A DNA stretch of 40,048 bases from an archaeon (GTDB lineage Archaea; Micrarchaeota; Micrarchaeia; Anstonellales; Anstonellaceae), in NCBI GenBank assembly GCA_020056305.1, contig JAGVIA010000039.1, forward strand, positions 1-40,048. The letters run 5' to 3'. Positions within the stretch are counted from its first letter, which is position 1, and every line of letters begins with the position of its first letter. Under the pieces are notes generated by a model. That model did no database searches and was not told where the DNA came from. It saw only the letters and a list, made by a program, of their open reading frames with translations. Positions 16,935 to 28,638 of the stretch are shown piece after piece. Made by a program: the position numbers and the translations under genes.

Positions 16935-17681
16935 ATGTCATTTGAGCTCATACTTGTTGCAACTCTTTGGGTGAGCATTGTTTCCCTTACCGGAATGGCG
17001 TTTTTCTTTTTGAATGAGAGGTATTTGCGCGTCTCAATAATACTTCTTGCAAGCCTTGCAGGCGGGACGTTTCTTGGCGCGGTTTTTTTGAAGCTGCTGC
17101 CCGTGGCGCTTGCGAATGCGCCGGCGCCGATGGTGACGGGCTTTGTGCTTGCAGGCATCGCACTTTTCTATTTTGTGGAGAGGGTTGTGGACTGGCACCA
17201 GCACGCGCACCAGCACGAGAGGCTTGTCGGCCCGAACAACCTGATTGGGGACGGCTTGCACAATTTCTTTGACGGATTGGCAATCGGCGCGGGCTACATA
17301 ATAAGCCCGGCAACAGGAATCATTGCAACCGTTGCCGTGATCATGCACGAGATACCGCAGGAAATCGGGGATGTGCGCCTCATGATAAAAAGCGGCTTTA
17401 GGAAGGAAAAGGCAGTTGTGCTCAATCTGTTCTCCGCGCTGCTTGTGGTGTCGGGGGGCGTGGGCTTCTTTGCCATTTATTATTATGCCGGGGGGATGAT
17501 TCCCAATCTAGAGTATTATGGGCTTTCCCTTGCGTGCGGCATGTTCATCTACATTGCAGTGACAGACCTCTCGCCTGATTTGCACAGGGAGATACTGCCG
17601 CCGCAGCTCTCGAATTTGCAGTTCGCGCTTGTGCTTGTTGGAATACTGTTCATCGCAAGCGTTGTGGCGTTTGTGCAGTAG
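16935..17681 (+). CDS. ZIP family metal transporter
   Basis: Multi-TM protein with HNFFDGLAIGAGY and MHEIPQEIGDVRLMI metal-site motifs and a His-rich loop DWHQHAHQHE. Confidence 0.92.
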   Translation: MSFELILVATLWVSIVSLTGMAFFFLNERYLRVSIILLASLAGGTFLGAVFLKLLPVALANAPAPMVTGFVLAGIALFYFVERVVDWHQHAHQHERLVGPNNLIGDGLHNFFDGLAIGAGYIISPATGIIATVAVIMHEIPQEIGDVRLMIKSGFRKEKAVVLNLFSALLVVSGGVGFFAIYYYAGGMIPNLEYYGLSLACGMFIYIAVTDLSPDLHREILPPQLSNLQFALVLVGILFIASVVAFVQ

Positions 17682-17683
17682 TG

Positions 17684-19045
17684 TTAGTTCTTCCTGCCGA
17701 AAAAAGATAGTATGGTGCCGACAATTCCTCCTGCGCCGCCGCCATCATTACCAGCTGCCTTCGAATGCCCGCCTTCATCGCCACCGTTTTTGCCAGATGC
17801 CGTTGCATGCGAATCTGTGCCGCCGCCTTTTGATGCCCCACCAGCGCGATCATTTTTTGCATTTCCAGAAATAATCGCTTCAAGATCTTCTGCCTCTTTC
17901 AAATTTGCCAAAATCTTTTCTTTTGTGATGCCGCCAAGCTCTGCCTTTTCCCGCTCAATGCGCAAGTGCCGCGCGAATTCGGCATCATCATCTGATGCGG
18001 TTTTGTCATGAGCAGAAATTTGCGCATATGCATCTGACGCCTGCGGGGAATGTGCTGAGAGGTAGGCAGATGCAGAATCGATTTTGCCGCCTTCCTGCCC
18101 GGAATGCGCGGATGAATTGGCAGGGAAGGCGCCGTGCTTTCCATCTACGCGAAGGAAATGTGAGTTCTCAAGTGCGGCTATCTGCTCAAGCCATGCGCGG
18201 TGCGGCACGATTTGGTGCCTGAATGCCGCAGGCTCTGCCATCTCATGGCGGAGGCGGGATTCGTTCCAATCGCACATCTGGGCAAGTGCAAGCGCCGCTT
18301 TTGACGAAAGCCCCAGTTTCTGCAAAGATGAGGCAAGCGCATCCAAATCTGCTCGTGAAATTTCAGGGAATCCAAATTGCTGCAGGTTTTCCTCCTGCGC
18401 CATTTTGAGCAAATGCGGCAGGGGGAGGGATTTTATTTTGCTTATTTGCCCCAGGCGCGCATTTTGCAATTCCTGCGCAAGCTGCTGCCGCTTTTTGTGC
18501 CTGCCGATTTTCTCCACATCCAACTGGGGCTCTTGCGCAAGGGATTCGATACATGAGAGCAAATTCTGGAGCCTGCCCTTTTCCTTTTGCAACTGCCATT
18601 GCACCTGCTCGATTGCAAACTCATTGTCCTCCATTTTGTGCCCAAGCTCGAGGATGGAATAATATTCCTCCGCGGCATGCGCCGCCTTTTCCATGTCCCC
18701 CTTGCGCATAATCTTGATGATGTCCGCCATGCGCCGCCCGTGCTCAAGGGAAATTTTCTTTGCATCGAATTCGGAAACGAGCGCCTTCTCGAATTTTCCT
18801 ACATCTTTCCCCTTGCGCCGGACTTTGCGCGAGAATTTTATTTTTGTGGCAAATGCGGCGTGCGCAACCTTGTCTTTTTTTGCAAACAGCTCCCCGAAAT
18901 CAGCGATGATGTCTGCCAAGTCATCGGAGAGGGAGAGAAGCGTGGGGAAATCCTCGCTGGAATATTTGGAAAGCGCTGAATCTAGGGATTTTCTTTCGGA
19001 CATGAGGGATTCAATTTCTTTTTTTTCGGGAAGCAAAAAAACCAC
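17684..19045 (-). CDS. Hypothetical helical/coiled-coil protein with Gly-rich linker and hydrophobic C-terminal tail
   Basis: 453-aa ORF, GTG start, charged heptad-like N-terminal half, C-terminus GGGAGGIVGTILSFFGRKN; TATA-like ATTTAAAT about 29 bp upstream of the start. Confidence 0.8.
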   Translation of the reverse strand: MVFLLPEKKEIESLMSERKSLDSALSKYSSEDFPTLLSLSDDLADIIADFGELFAKKDKVAHAAFATKIKFSRKVRRKGKDVGKFEKALVSEFDAKKISLEHGRRMADIIKIMRKGDMEKAAHAAEEYYSILELGHKMEDNEFAIEQVQWQLQKEKGRLQNLLSCIESLAQEPQLDVEKIGRHKKRQQLAQELQNARLGQISKIKSLPLPHLLKMAQEENLQQFGFPEISRADLDALASSLQKLGLSSKAALALAQMCDWNESRLRHEMAEPAAFRHQIVPHRAWLEQIAALENSHFLRVDGKHGAFPANSSAHSGQEGGKIDSASAYLSAHSPQASDAYAQISAHDKTASDDDAEFARHLRIEREKAELGGITKEKILANLKEAEDLEAIISGNAKNDRAGGASKGGGTDSHATASGKNGGDEGGHSKAAGNDGGGAGGIVGTILSFFGRKN

Positions 19046-19215
19046 GTTCGCAAATTGTTTGGCAGGCGGGATTTAAATGGAAAGCTACATGGAGAAGAAA
19101 ATGGCAGATTCATGGCAATAAATAAAATAACGCCCTTCCCTAGGCTAGTGTGGAACTGGATGCGTTAAGGAAAATAAAAAAGCTGAAAGCAAAGGTGCGG
19201 CTGCCCGGTGAAGTG

Positions 19216-20538
19216 ATGGGAAGGAGGCAAGCATCCTACCTGTTTGTGATTCTCATTATGGTGTTAGGCATAGCCATTGCCGGAGCTTCGGCAGGCATGG
19301 GTACGGGCAAACCAACACCGCCGTTTGCGAAAATGGCGGTTGATGAGCGCTCAAACGAGTGCGGGTGGCACTGGTCGAATGGCACGGCGCCTTTGGGTTG
19401 GAAGGATACCTCATGGTACACCGAAAGCGTGATAGCCACTGAGTTCGGCAACTGCACTTTCCGTAGCAACACAATCTATGTGCAGCAGGAAGAAATTGCA
19501 AAGTGCTGCGAAAAGCTTGGGCTAAAATACGCGCCGCAGAATCTTAGCGAGGAGCCACCCGTTTCATTGGAAATAAATAATGTTACCCGTGAATGCAGGG
19601 CGCTTAACTGGAGCGCCGCTGGCAAATACTATGAAGAAGGCTTGCCTGCCCCGAATGGCTCGCAATGGATGCCATATAGTATAGTTGACAGTAAGCGGTA
19701 TGTCAAAACTATGAAAGGAATCTGCTATCCAAGCGTCGGTGAAAGCACGGCAGTCATCAAAAAGTGCTGCGACGAGCTTGGGTATGCCTACGTGAATGAG
19801 ATGAAAAATACTTACGCCGCAGGCGAAACAAGCGGTCCGGGAATAGAGCTTTCAAGATTCAACTGGGGCACCTTCCTTATTTTTGCATTGGCGGCATTCT
19901 TTTTGGTAATTATTGCAACGGCCATATGCTACTTTGCCAGCAAGCGCAAGAAAGGGAAAATGCGGCAGAAAAAAATCCCGTCTGGCTGGCAGAAGGTTGC
20001 GCCCATATTGGCATTTTTTGTTCTTTTGTCAACCGGGTTTTTGCTGTTCATATTTCTTTGGCAGCCGGCCCAAGCGTTTTTTCATGATCTTGCTATTTTC
20101 CTGAGCCTGGAAAAAACACCAGTTATTCTGCCCCATTCCGGCGAAAAAGTAATGCTAAATGTGATACCGAGCTCCGGCAATTACAAAATCAGCAATTATC
20201 GGGCAGAGCTCAAAGAACCGTCACGGTACATATATTACGGGTCCTTTGTTGGGGCTGGCGTGGGATTTCATAGTTTCTTCAACTATTCTGACCACGGGCT
20301 TGGATATACCCGCGAAATCGATTCGTATACTAGTACAAATATCAAATATTCATGCATAAGAGGAGACTGTGGAGGCTTGCTAGAAGACGTAAACCGGACC
20401 ATCCAAAATCTTTCTGGGAGATTTCCGTATCCGTTCAATGCGACAATCTGCTTCTCAAACAATGCATATTCCAATGTTTTTATTGCCTCTAGGGATGAAA
20501 TAGCCGAAAGCACAGGGGCTGGTTGCCCCGTCAGGTAA
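19216..20538 (+). CDS. Hypothetical membrane protein with signal peptide, duplicated Cys domain and two internal TM segments
   Basis: MGRRQASYLFVILIMVLGIAIAGASAG signal-like N-terminus; FLIFALAAFFLVIIATAICYF and ILAFFVLLSTGFLLFIFLW TMs; SD-like ggtgaagtg before ATG 19216. Track start is GTG 19150. Confidence 0.75.
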   Translation: MGRRQASYLFVILIMVLGIAIAGASAGMGTGKPTPPFAKMAVDERSNECGWHWSNGTAPLGWKDTSWYTESVIATEFGNCTFRSNTIYVQQEEIAKCCEKLGLKYAPQNLSEEPPVSLEINNVTRECRALNWSAAGKYYEEGLPAPNGSQWMPYSIVDSKRYVKTMKGICYPSVGESTAVIKKCCDELGYAYVNEMKNTYAAGETSGPGIELSRFNWGTFLIFALAAFFLVIIATAICYFASKRKKGKMRQKKIPSGWQKVAPILAFFVLLSTGFLLFIFLWQPAQAFFHDLAIFLSLEKTPVILPHSGEKVMLNVIPSSGNYKISNYRAELKEPSRYIYYGSFVGAGVGFHSFFNYSDHGLGYTREIDSYTSTNIKYSCIRGDCGGLLEDVNRTIQNLSGRFPYPFNATICFSNNAYSNVFIASRDEIAESTGAGCPVR

Positions 20539-20571
20539 AGCTTCCGCTGCCCAGTAAATAAAAGAAAAAAC

Positions 20572-22764
20572 CTACAAATCCAGGAAATCGTTCGGCGTTG
20601 GCGGGTCTGGTTTATCCCCTTTGCGGGCGCGTATCGCACGGACGACTTTCCCAAGCATGTCGCGCGGCATGGGCTCGTATCCCGCATACTCCTGGTACGG
20701 GATTGCACGGCCCTGTGTCGCCGAGCGCAAGTCGTTTCCAAATCCGAACATCTCCGCAACAGGGAGCTTTACGATTATGTTTGAGGTCTCTCCCTCCTGT
20801 ATCATGTCAAGCAACTGGCCGCGCCTGCCCTGAATCAGGGTGATCACGTTGCCCATGTAATCCTGCGGCACGATGATTGTGACTTTCTGCTTTGGCTCCT
20901 GCAATGTGACGCCCGCGTATAGCATGCCGGCGTATATGGGCCGCTTTGTTGCCGGGATTATCTGCGCAGGGCCCCGGTGCACCGGGTCTTCGTGGATTGT
21001 CGCATCCTCAAGGCGCACTTTCACGCCGACCACTTTCTCCTTTGCAAGCGCGCCTGAGTCCATTGCCTCTTCAAAGCCCTGTATGAGAAGCTCCATTATT
21101 TCGTTTAGGTACTGGATGCCGCGCGTGTCGTTTAGCAAAATGTTCTTGTTGTGTATGTCAAGGATGGATTTTGCCTCGTCACGGGGCATGCCGCACTCAA
21201 CAAGCGTTTCCACAAGCGACTTGCCCTTTGGCCTGCCATCCGGTATTTTGCCCTCCAGCATGGCGTCATACACGGCTTTCTCAATAGGCTCGATTATGAA
21301 TTTGAGCTTGGTGTGCTTGTTTGGGGATTTTCCCTCAATAGGCCCGGCTTTCCCGGAAATCATCTCGCGGTACACAACGATTGGCGGCGAGGTGACGATT
21401 GGGATGCCGCGCTCCTTTGTTATCTTGTATTCGATGATTTCAAGGTGCAGCTCGCCCATGCCGGATATTAAGTGCTCGCCTGTTTCCTGGTTGATTTCTA
21501 CTTTGAGAGTCGGATCTTCTTTCCCGATCTGGCGAAGCGCTAAGATAAGCTTTGCAAGGTCCTTGGATTCCTTTGCCTCGATGCTCTTTGTGACAACCGG
21601 CTCTGCGTAGTGCTTGATTTGCTCGAAGGGCTGTATCTGGTCGGTGCTGATTGTCTCGCCCACATACACATCGCGCAGGCCGACGACGCCGACGATGTTC
21701 CCTGCGACCACATGGTCGACCATGACACGGTCAGGGCCCATGTAAATTGCAACCTGCTGCACCTTTTCCATTGTGAGGCGGGATGCAAGAAACAGCATGT
21801 CGCTTTTCTTCATCTGGCCCGAGAACAGCCGCACGACTGCGACCTCGCCTGCGTGCTCATCGTTCACGACGCCAAAGCAGATTCCGATTGTCTTTCCGTT
21901 CGGATCGCAGTTTGACATCCATATGCCTTCCTTTGACTGCGGGTCGCCGGCCCAGATGACCGGAATCCGGTATTTTTGCGCGACAAGGGGGCAGGGAAGG
22001 TGCTCAATCACCATGCCTAGCAATACCTCGTCAAGGGGGGATTTTTCCACAAGCGTCTTGTGGTCGCCTGCCTTGCAATAATTGTAAATGTCGGAGAACT
22101 TGATGCTGTACTTTGTCATGGACTTTATTGAGACTGCCCACTTGTGGAAAGCCGAGCCGAACACGATGTTGCCCTTTGCAACGCCTATTGCCCATTCGTC
22201 CTTCATGTCGGCAGGCGCATACTGGTCTACGATTTTGTTCAGGCCGTTTATGATTTTGATGAGCCGTGCCTGCATTGCATCCGCATCAAGCTGCAATTCG
22301 TTGATGAGGCGGTCTATCTTGTTGATGAAAATAGTGGGCTTTGCCTTTTCCTTGAGCGCCTGGCGCAGCACTGTTTCGGTCTGGGGCATGATGCCTTCCA
22401 CAGAATCCACGACGAGAACAACGCCGTCAACTGCGCGCATTGCGCGCGTGACATGCCCTCCGAAGTCAACATGCCCGGGCGTGTCAATAAGGTTCACAAG
22501 GTAGTCCTTGCCATCCATGTTGAATGCGAGAGAAATGTTGGCGGATTTGATGGTGATGCCGCGAGCCTGCTCCTGCTCGTCAAAGTCCATGACGCGCTGC
22601 TCGCCTGCAAGGTCCTTTGAGATTAATCCCGCGCGTGCGACAAGGGAATCTGTCATCGTGGTCTTGCCGTGGTCGACGTGCGCGACGATTGCGACGTTGC
22701 GGACGTTCTCCACAGTCTTCATCATCTTGATGACTTCATCTACGACAAATTCCTTTCGCACCAT
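20572..22764 (-). CDS. fusA: Elongation factor 2 (aEF-2)
   Basis: NVAIVAHVDHGKTTMTDSL, DTPGHVDFGGHVTRAMRAVDG, NKIDRL, HEDPVHRGPAQIIPATKR diphthamide region. Confidence 0.98.
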   Translation of the reverse strand: MVRKEFVVDEVIKMMKTVENVRNVAIVAHVDHGKTTMTDSLVARAGLISKDLAGEQRVMDFDEQEQARGITIKSANISLAFNMDGKDYLVNLIDTPGHVDFGGHVTRAMRAVDGVVLVVDSVEGIMPQTETVLRQALKEKAKPTIFINKIDRLINELQLDADAMQARLIKIINGLNKIVDQYAPADMKDEWAIGVAKGNIVFGSAFHKWAVSIKSMTKYSIKFSDIYNYCKAGDHKTLVEKSPLDEVLLGMVIEHLPCPLVAQKYRIPVIWAGDPQSKEGIWMSNCDPNGKTIGICFGVVNDEHAGEVAVVRLFSGQMKKSDMLFLASRLTMEKVQQVAIYMGPDRVMVDHVVAGNIVGVVGLRDVYVGETISTDQIQPFEQIKHYAEPVVTKSIEAKESKDLAKLILALRQIGKEDPTLKVEINQETGEHLISGMGELHLEIIEYKITKERGIPIVTSPPIVVYREMISGKAGPIEGKSPNKHTKLKFIIEPIEKAVYDAMLEGKIPDGRPKGKSLVETLVECGMPRDEAKSILDIHNKNILLNDTRGIQYLNEIMELLIQGFEEAMDSGALAKEKVVGVKVRLEDATIHEDPVHRGPAQIIPATKRPIYAGMLYAGVTLQEPKQKVTIIVPQDYMGNVITLIQGRRGQLLDMIQEGETSNIIVKLPVAEMFGFGNDLRSATQGRAIPYQEYAGYEPMPRDMLGKVVRAIRARKGDKPDPPTPNDFLDL

Positions 22765-22902
22765 TGAAAACTACCTCGAAAAATGAAGGAGCTAACAGAT
22801 GAAAGCCCTAGCGGCGACAAACAGGCAGCCGTTAACTGCACGAATAAATTCGCCGTTGAAGCATTTGCAGCAGCGCATTTTCTGCTTTTGGCACACGCGC
22901 AA

Positions 22903-23502
22903 TTATCTCGCGCTTCTTGCCATGCGTTCTGTCTCATCCTTCTTTTTGATTGCAAACGAGTTGTTCACGTCATTCTTTGCCGCAAGCTCGATTTCATTCG
23001 CAAGCGCCTCGGCAAGAGTGCGTTTTTCGTCAAACGCGCCGATGATTGCGGCAAGGGTGATGTTGCGCAGTGCCATGTCAAGCCGGCGCTGCGCCGAGAC
23101 GTCAACTGCGACCTGGTAGGACACGCCACCGTATGAGACGCGGGTGAAGTCCTCGCGGGGTGCCGAGTTCTCAAGCGCCTCGACAAGCACCTGCACCGGG
23201 TTCTTCTTCGTCTTCTGCTCTATTAGCGCAAATGCATCCTGCACGATCTTGATTGCCTTTGTCTTCTTGCCCTGCATCGAGCCCTGCGTGCGGATGACCT
23301 TGCCAAGCGCCTTTTCGCCCGTGCCCCCGCGCATGAGCTTGTTTGCAAGCCTCTCGACAATGCTCACGAAGCGCTTGCCGAACTGGCGCTTTGTGTGCCT
23401 GCCGTGCGAGTGAGTTGCTGTGGCCAGGCAGATGTAATTGCGCAATGACGGGTCGCGCACTTCAATTGTTGATACGTCGTATTTCTCGAATATTTTCTCC
23501 AT
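22903..23502 (-). CDS. rps7: 30S ribosomal protein S7 (uS7)
   Basis: RFVSIVERLANKLMRGGTGEKALGKVIRTQGSMQGKKTKAIKIVQDAFALIEQKTKKNPVQVLVEALENSAPREDFTRVSYGGVSYQVAVDVS. Confidence 0.97.
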   Translation of the reverse strand: MEKIFEKYDVSTIEVRDPSLRNYICLATATHSHGRHTKRQFGKRFVSIVERLANKLMRGGTGEKALGKVIRTQGSMQGKKTKAIKIVQDAFALIEQKTKKNPVQVLVEALENSAPREDFTRVSYGGVSYQVAVDVSAQRRLDMALRNITLAAIIGAFDEKRTLAEALANEIELAAKNDVNNSFAIKKKDETERMARSAR

Positions 23503-23593
23503 TGCATCACTTTCTCACAAATTATAAGAGGAAAAAAGCGGCAAATTAACATAGGTTGCAAGGCAACGCATGCCAATGCCGCACGAATGAAAC

Positions 23594-23812
23594 TTACTTC
23601 CTTCCCTTCTTCTTGACCATCTTTTCGATGTCGGCTACTTTTGACACCAGCTGCAGATATCCCCCGAGGAGGAACATGAACACAAGGTAGAGCAGCTGCA
23701 ATTCCGTCAGGCGGATGCCCTGCACAGTGTTCACAAGCAGAAGCCCGCCGAACACGACGCCAAGCGCCATGACAAGCTTCCACATTGTCTCTGCCAAGTC
23801 CGAAAACGCCAT
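23594..23812 (-). CDS. Small two-TM membrane protein within the str operon
   Basis: Start trimmed to MAFSDLAETMWKLVMALGVVFGGLLLVNTVQGIRLTELQLLYLVFMFLLGGYLQLVSKVADIEKMVKKKGRK; overlaps nothing after trimming except the S12 stop junction; SD ggtgagcc. Confidence 0.8.
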   Translation of the reverse strand: MAFSDLAETMWKLVMALGVVFGGLLLVNTVQGIRLTELQLLYLVFMFLLGGYLQLVSKVADIEKMVKKKGRK

Positions 23813-23819
23813 ATCTGGC

Positions 23820-24248
23820 TCACCTCTTTGGCTTCTCCTTGCGCTTCTGCACAAGCATTTGGAGATCGACGCCGTTGACTGCTATGACTTTGTAGCGCAC
23901 GCCGGGGATCGACCCCATCTGCCCGCGCTGGGAGCCCCCAAGGCCCTCTATTGTGACTTCATCATGCTCATCTATATAATTGATGGCACCGCTCCGGGGC
24001 GCGAACGCCGTCACAAGCTTGCCGTTCTTGATGAGCTGTATTTTGACGCATTTTATAAGCCCCGAGTGCGGCTGCTTTTGCTCGAGGGATTTCTTCTCAA
24101 TCACGATGCCCTTTGCCTGCGGCGAGCCCTCAAGCGGGTCGAATTTCTCCTTGAGGTGCAGCTTCCTTCTTTTCCAGGTTTTCTTGAGCCAGCGCGAGTG
24201 CTTTGCCCTGCGTTGCAAATCGCGTCCTGCAAATTCTCCCTTTCCCAT
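23820..24248 (-). CDS. rps12: 30S ribosomal protein S12 (uS12)
   Basis: [68 protein letters not shown]. Confidence 0.97.
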   Translation of the reverse strand: MGKGEFAGRDLQRRAKHSRWLKKTWKRRKLHLKEKFDPLEGSPQAKGIVIEKKSLEQKQPHSGLIKCVKIQLIKNGKLVTAFAPRSGAINYIDEHDEVTIEGLGGSQRGQMGSIPGVRYKVIAVNGVDLQMLVQKRKEKPKR

Positions 24249-24270
24249 CCATTCACCATTTTGAGATTAT

Positions 24271-24693
24271 TTACTTTGAATTCAAGCGCAAATCGCAGTT
24301 GAACTTCCGCTGCAGCATTGTGCGGCAGACCTTTATCCGCTCGCCGCCCCGCCCTATGGCAGAGCCGCGGTCGGTTTCAGCGACCGTAACATAGGCGGTT
24401 TTGGAATCCATTTTGTCGTGTATGTTTATATTTGATATGGGTATGCTGCCAAAGAGGCTCCGGATGAAATCCTCTATGTTTTCCGAATCCTCGAACACGA
24501 GCACCTGGCGCCCGAACGCGGACCGCACGCGCGTGATGTTCGCGCCCTTCTTGCCGATTGCGCGGCCCAGCTCTCCCTTGGCAACAAGGAAGACCACTGC
24601 CATGTCGTTTATCATGCAGTCGCGGACAGCCGCGTTTGTGAGGGACTCAAAAAGCGCCATGCACTTTATCGCGTCGTTGTCAAGCTCAACCAT
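24271..24693 (-). CDS. nusA: Archaeal NusA-like transcription factor (KH domains)
   Basis: KGELGRAIGKKGANITRVRSAFGRQVLVFEDSENIEDFIRSLF; GSAIGRGGERIKVCRTMLQRKF. ATG overlaps the L30e stop (ATGGTTGA). Confidence 0.94.
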   Translation of the reverse strand: MVELDNDAIKCMALFESLTNAAVRDCMINDMAVVFLVAKGELGRAIGKKGANITRVRSAFGRQVLVFEDSENIEDFIRSLFGSIPISNINIHDKMDSKTAYVTVAETDRGSAIGRGGERIKVCRTMLQRKFNCDLRLNSK

Positions 24694-25030
24694 TTGCTTC
24701 CTCTTTCTTTGCAAGCGACATTATCTTGGAGTTGCCCGCATCCTGCACAGCAAGCACCGACACCGGGTGCGGCCTGCCGCACACAGAGCCAAGCTCGACA
24801 GAAGTGCCGGGGAACAGAAGAACTGCGACTCCTGAGAGCGCGGCGAATTTCTCAATGCCGGCCTTTTGGTACTTGGGGCAGTTTGCGGATATGACAAACG
24901 CCATTGCCGCGCCTGAGAGCGAGCGCTTGTAAGCTGTTCGCATGCCAAACTCGACCTTGCCGGAATCCACTGCCATGCGGATTGCGCGCTCAAGCGAGCC
25001 TTCGTTTTCGGTTGTTTTTTTCCGTGCCAT
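24686..25030 (-). CDS. rpl30e: 50S ribosomal protein L30e
   Basis: SLERAIRMAVDSGKVEFGMRTAYKRSLSGAAMAFVISANCP...; RNAP-operon position. Confidence 0.93.
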   Translation of the reverse strand: MARKKTTENEGSLERAIRMAVDSGKVEFGMRTAYKRSLSGAAMAFVISANCPKYQKAGIEKFAALSGVAVLLFPGTSVELGSVCGRPHPVSVLAVQDAGNSKIMSLAKKEEANG

Positions 25031-25059
25031 ATAAACGCACCTTTGGGGTTCTGTTTAGG

Positions 25060-28627
<3,568 letters not shown>

Positions 28628-28638
28628 AGTGGCACCCT

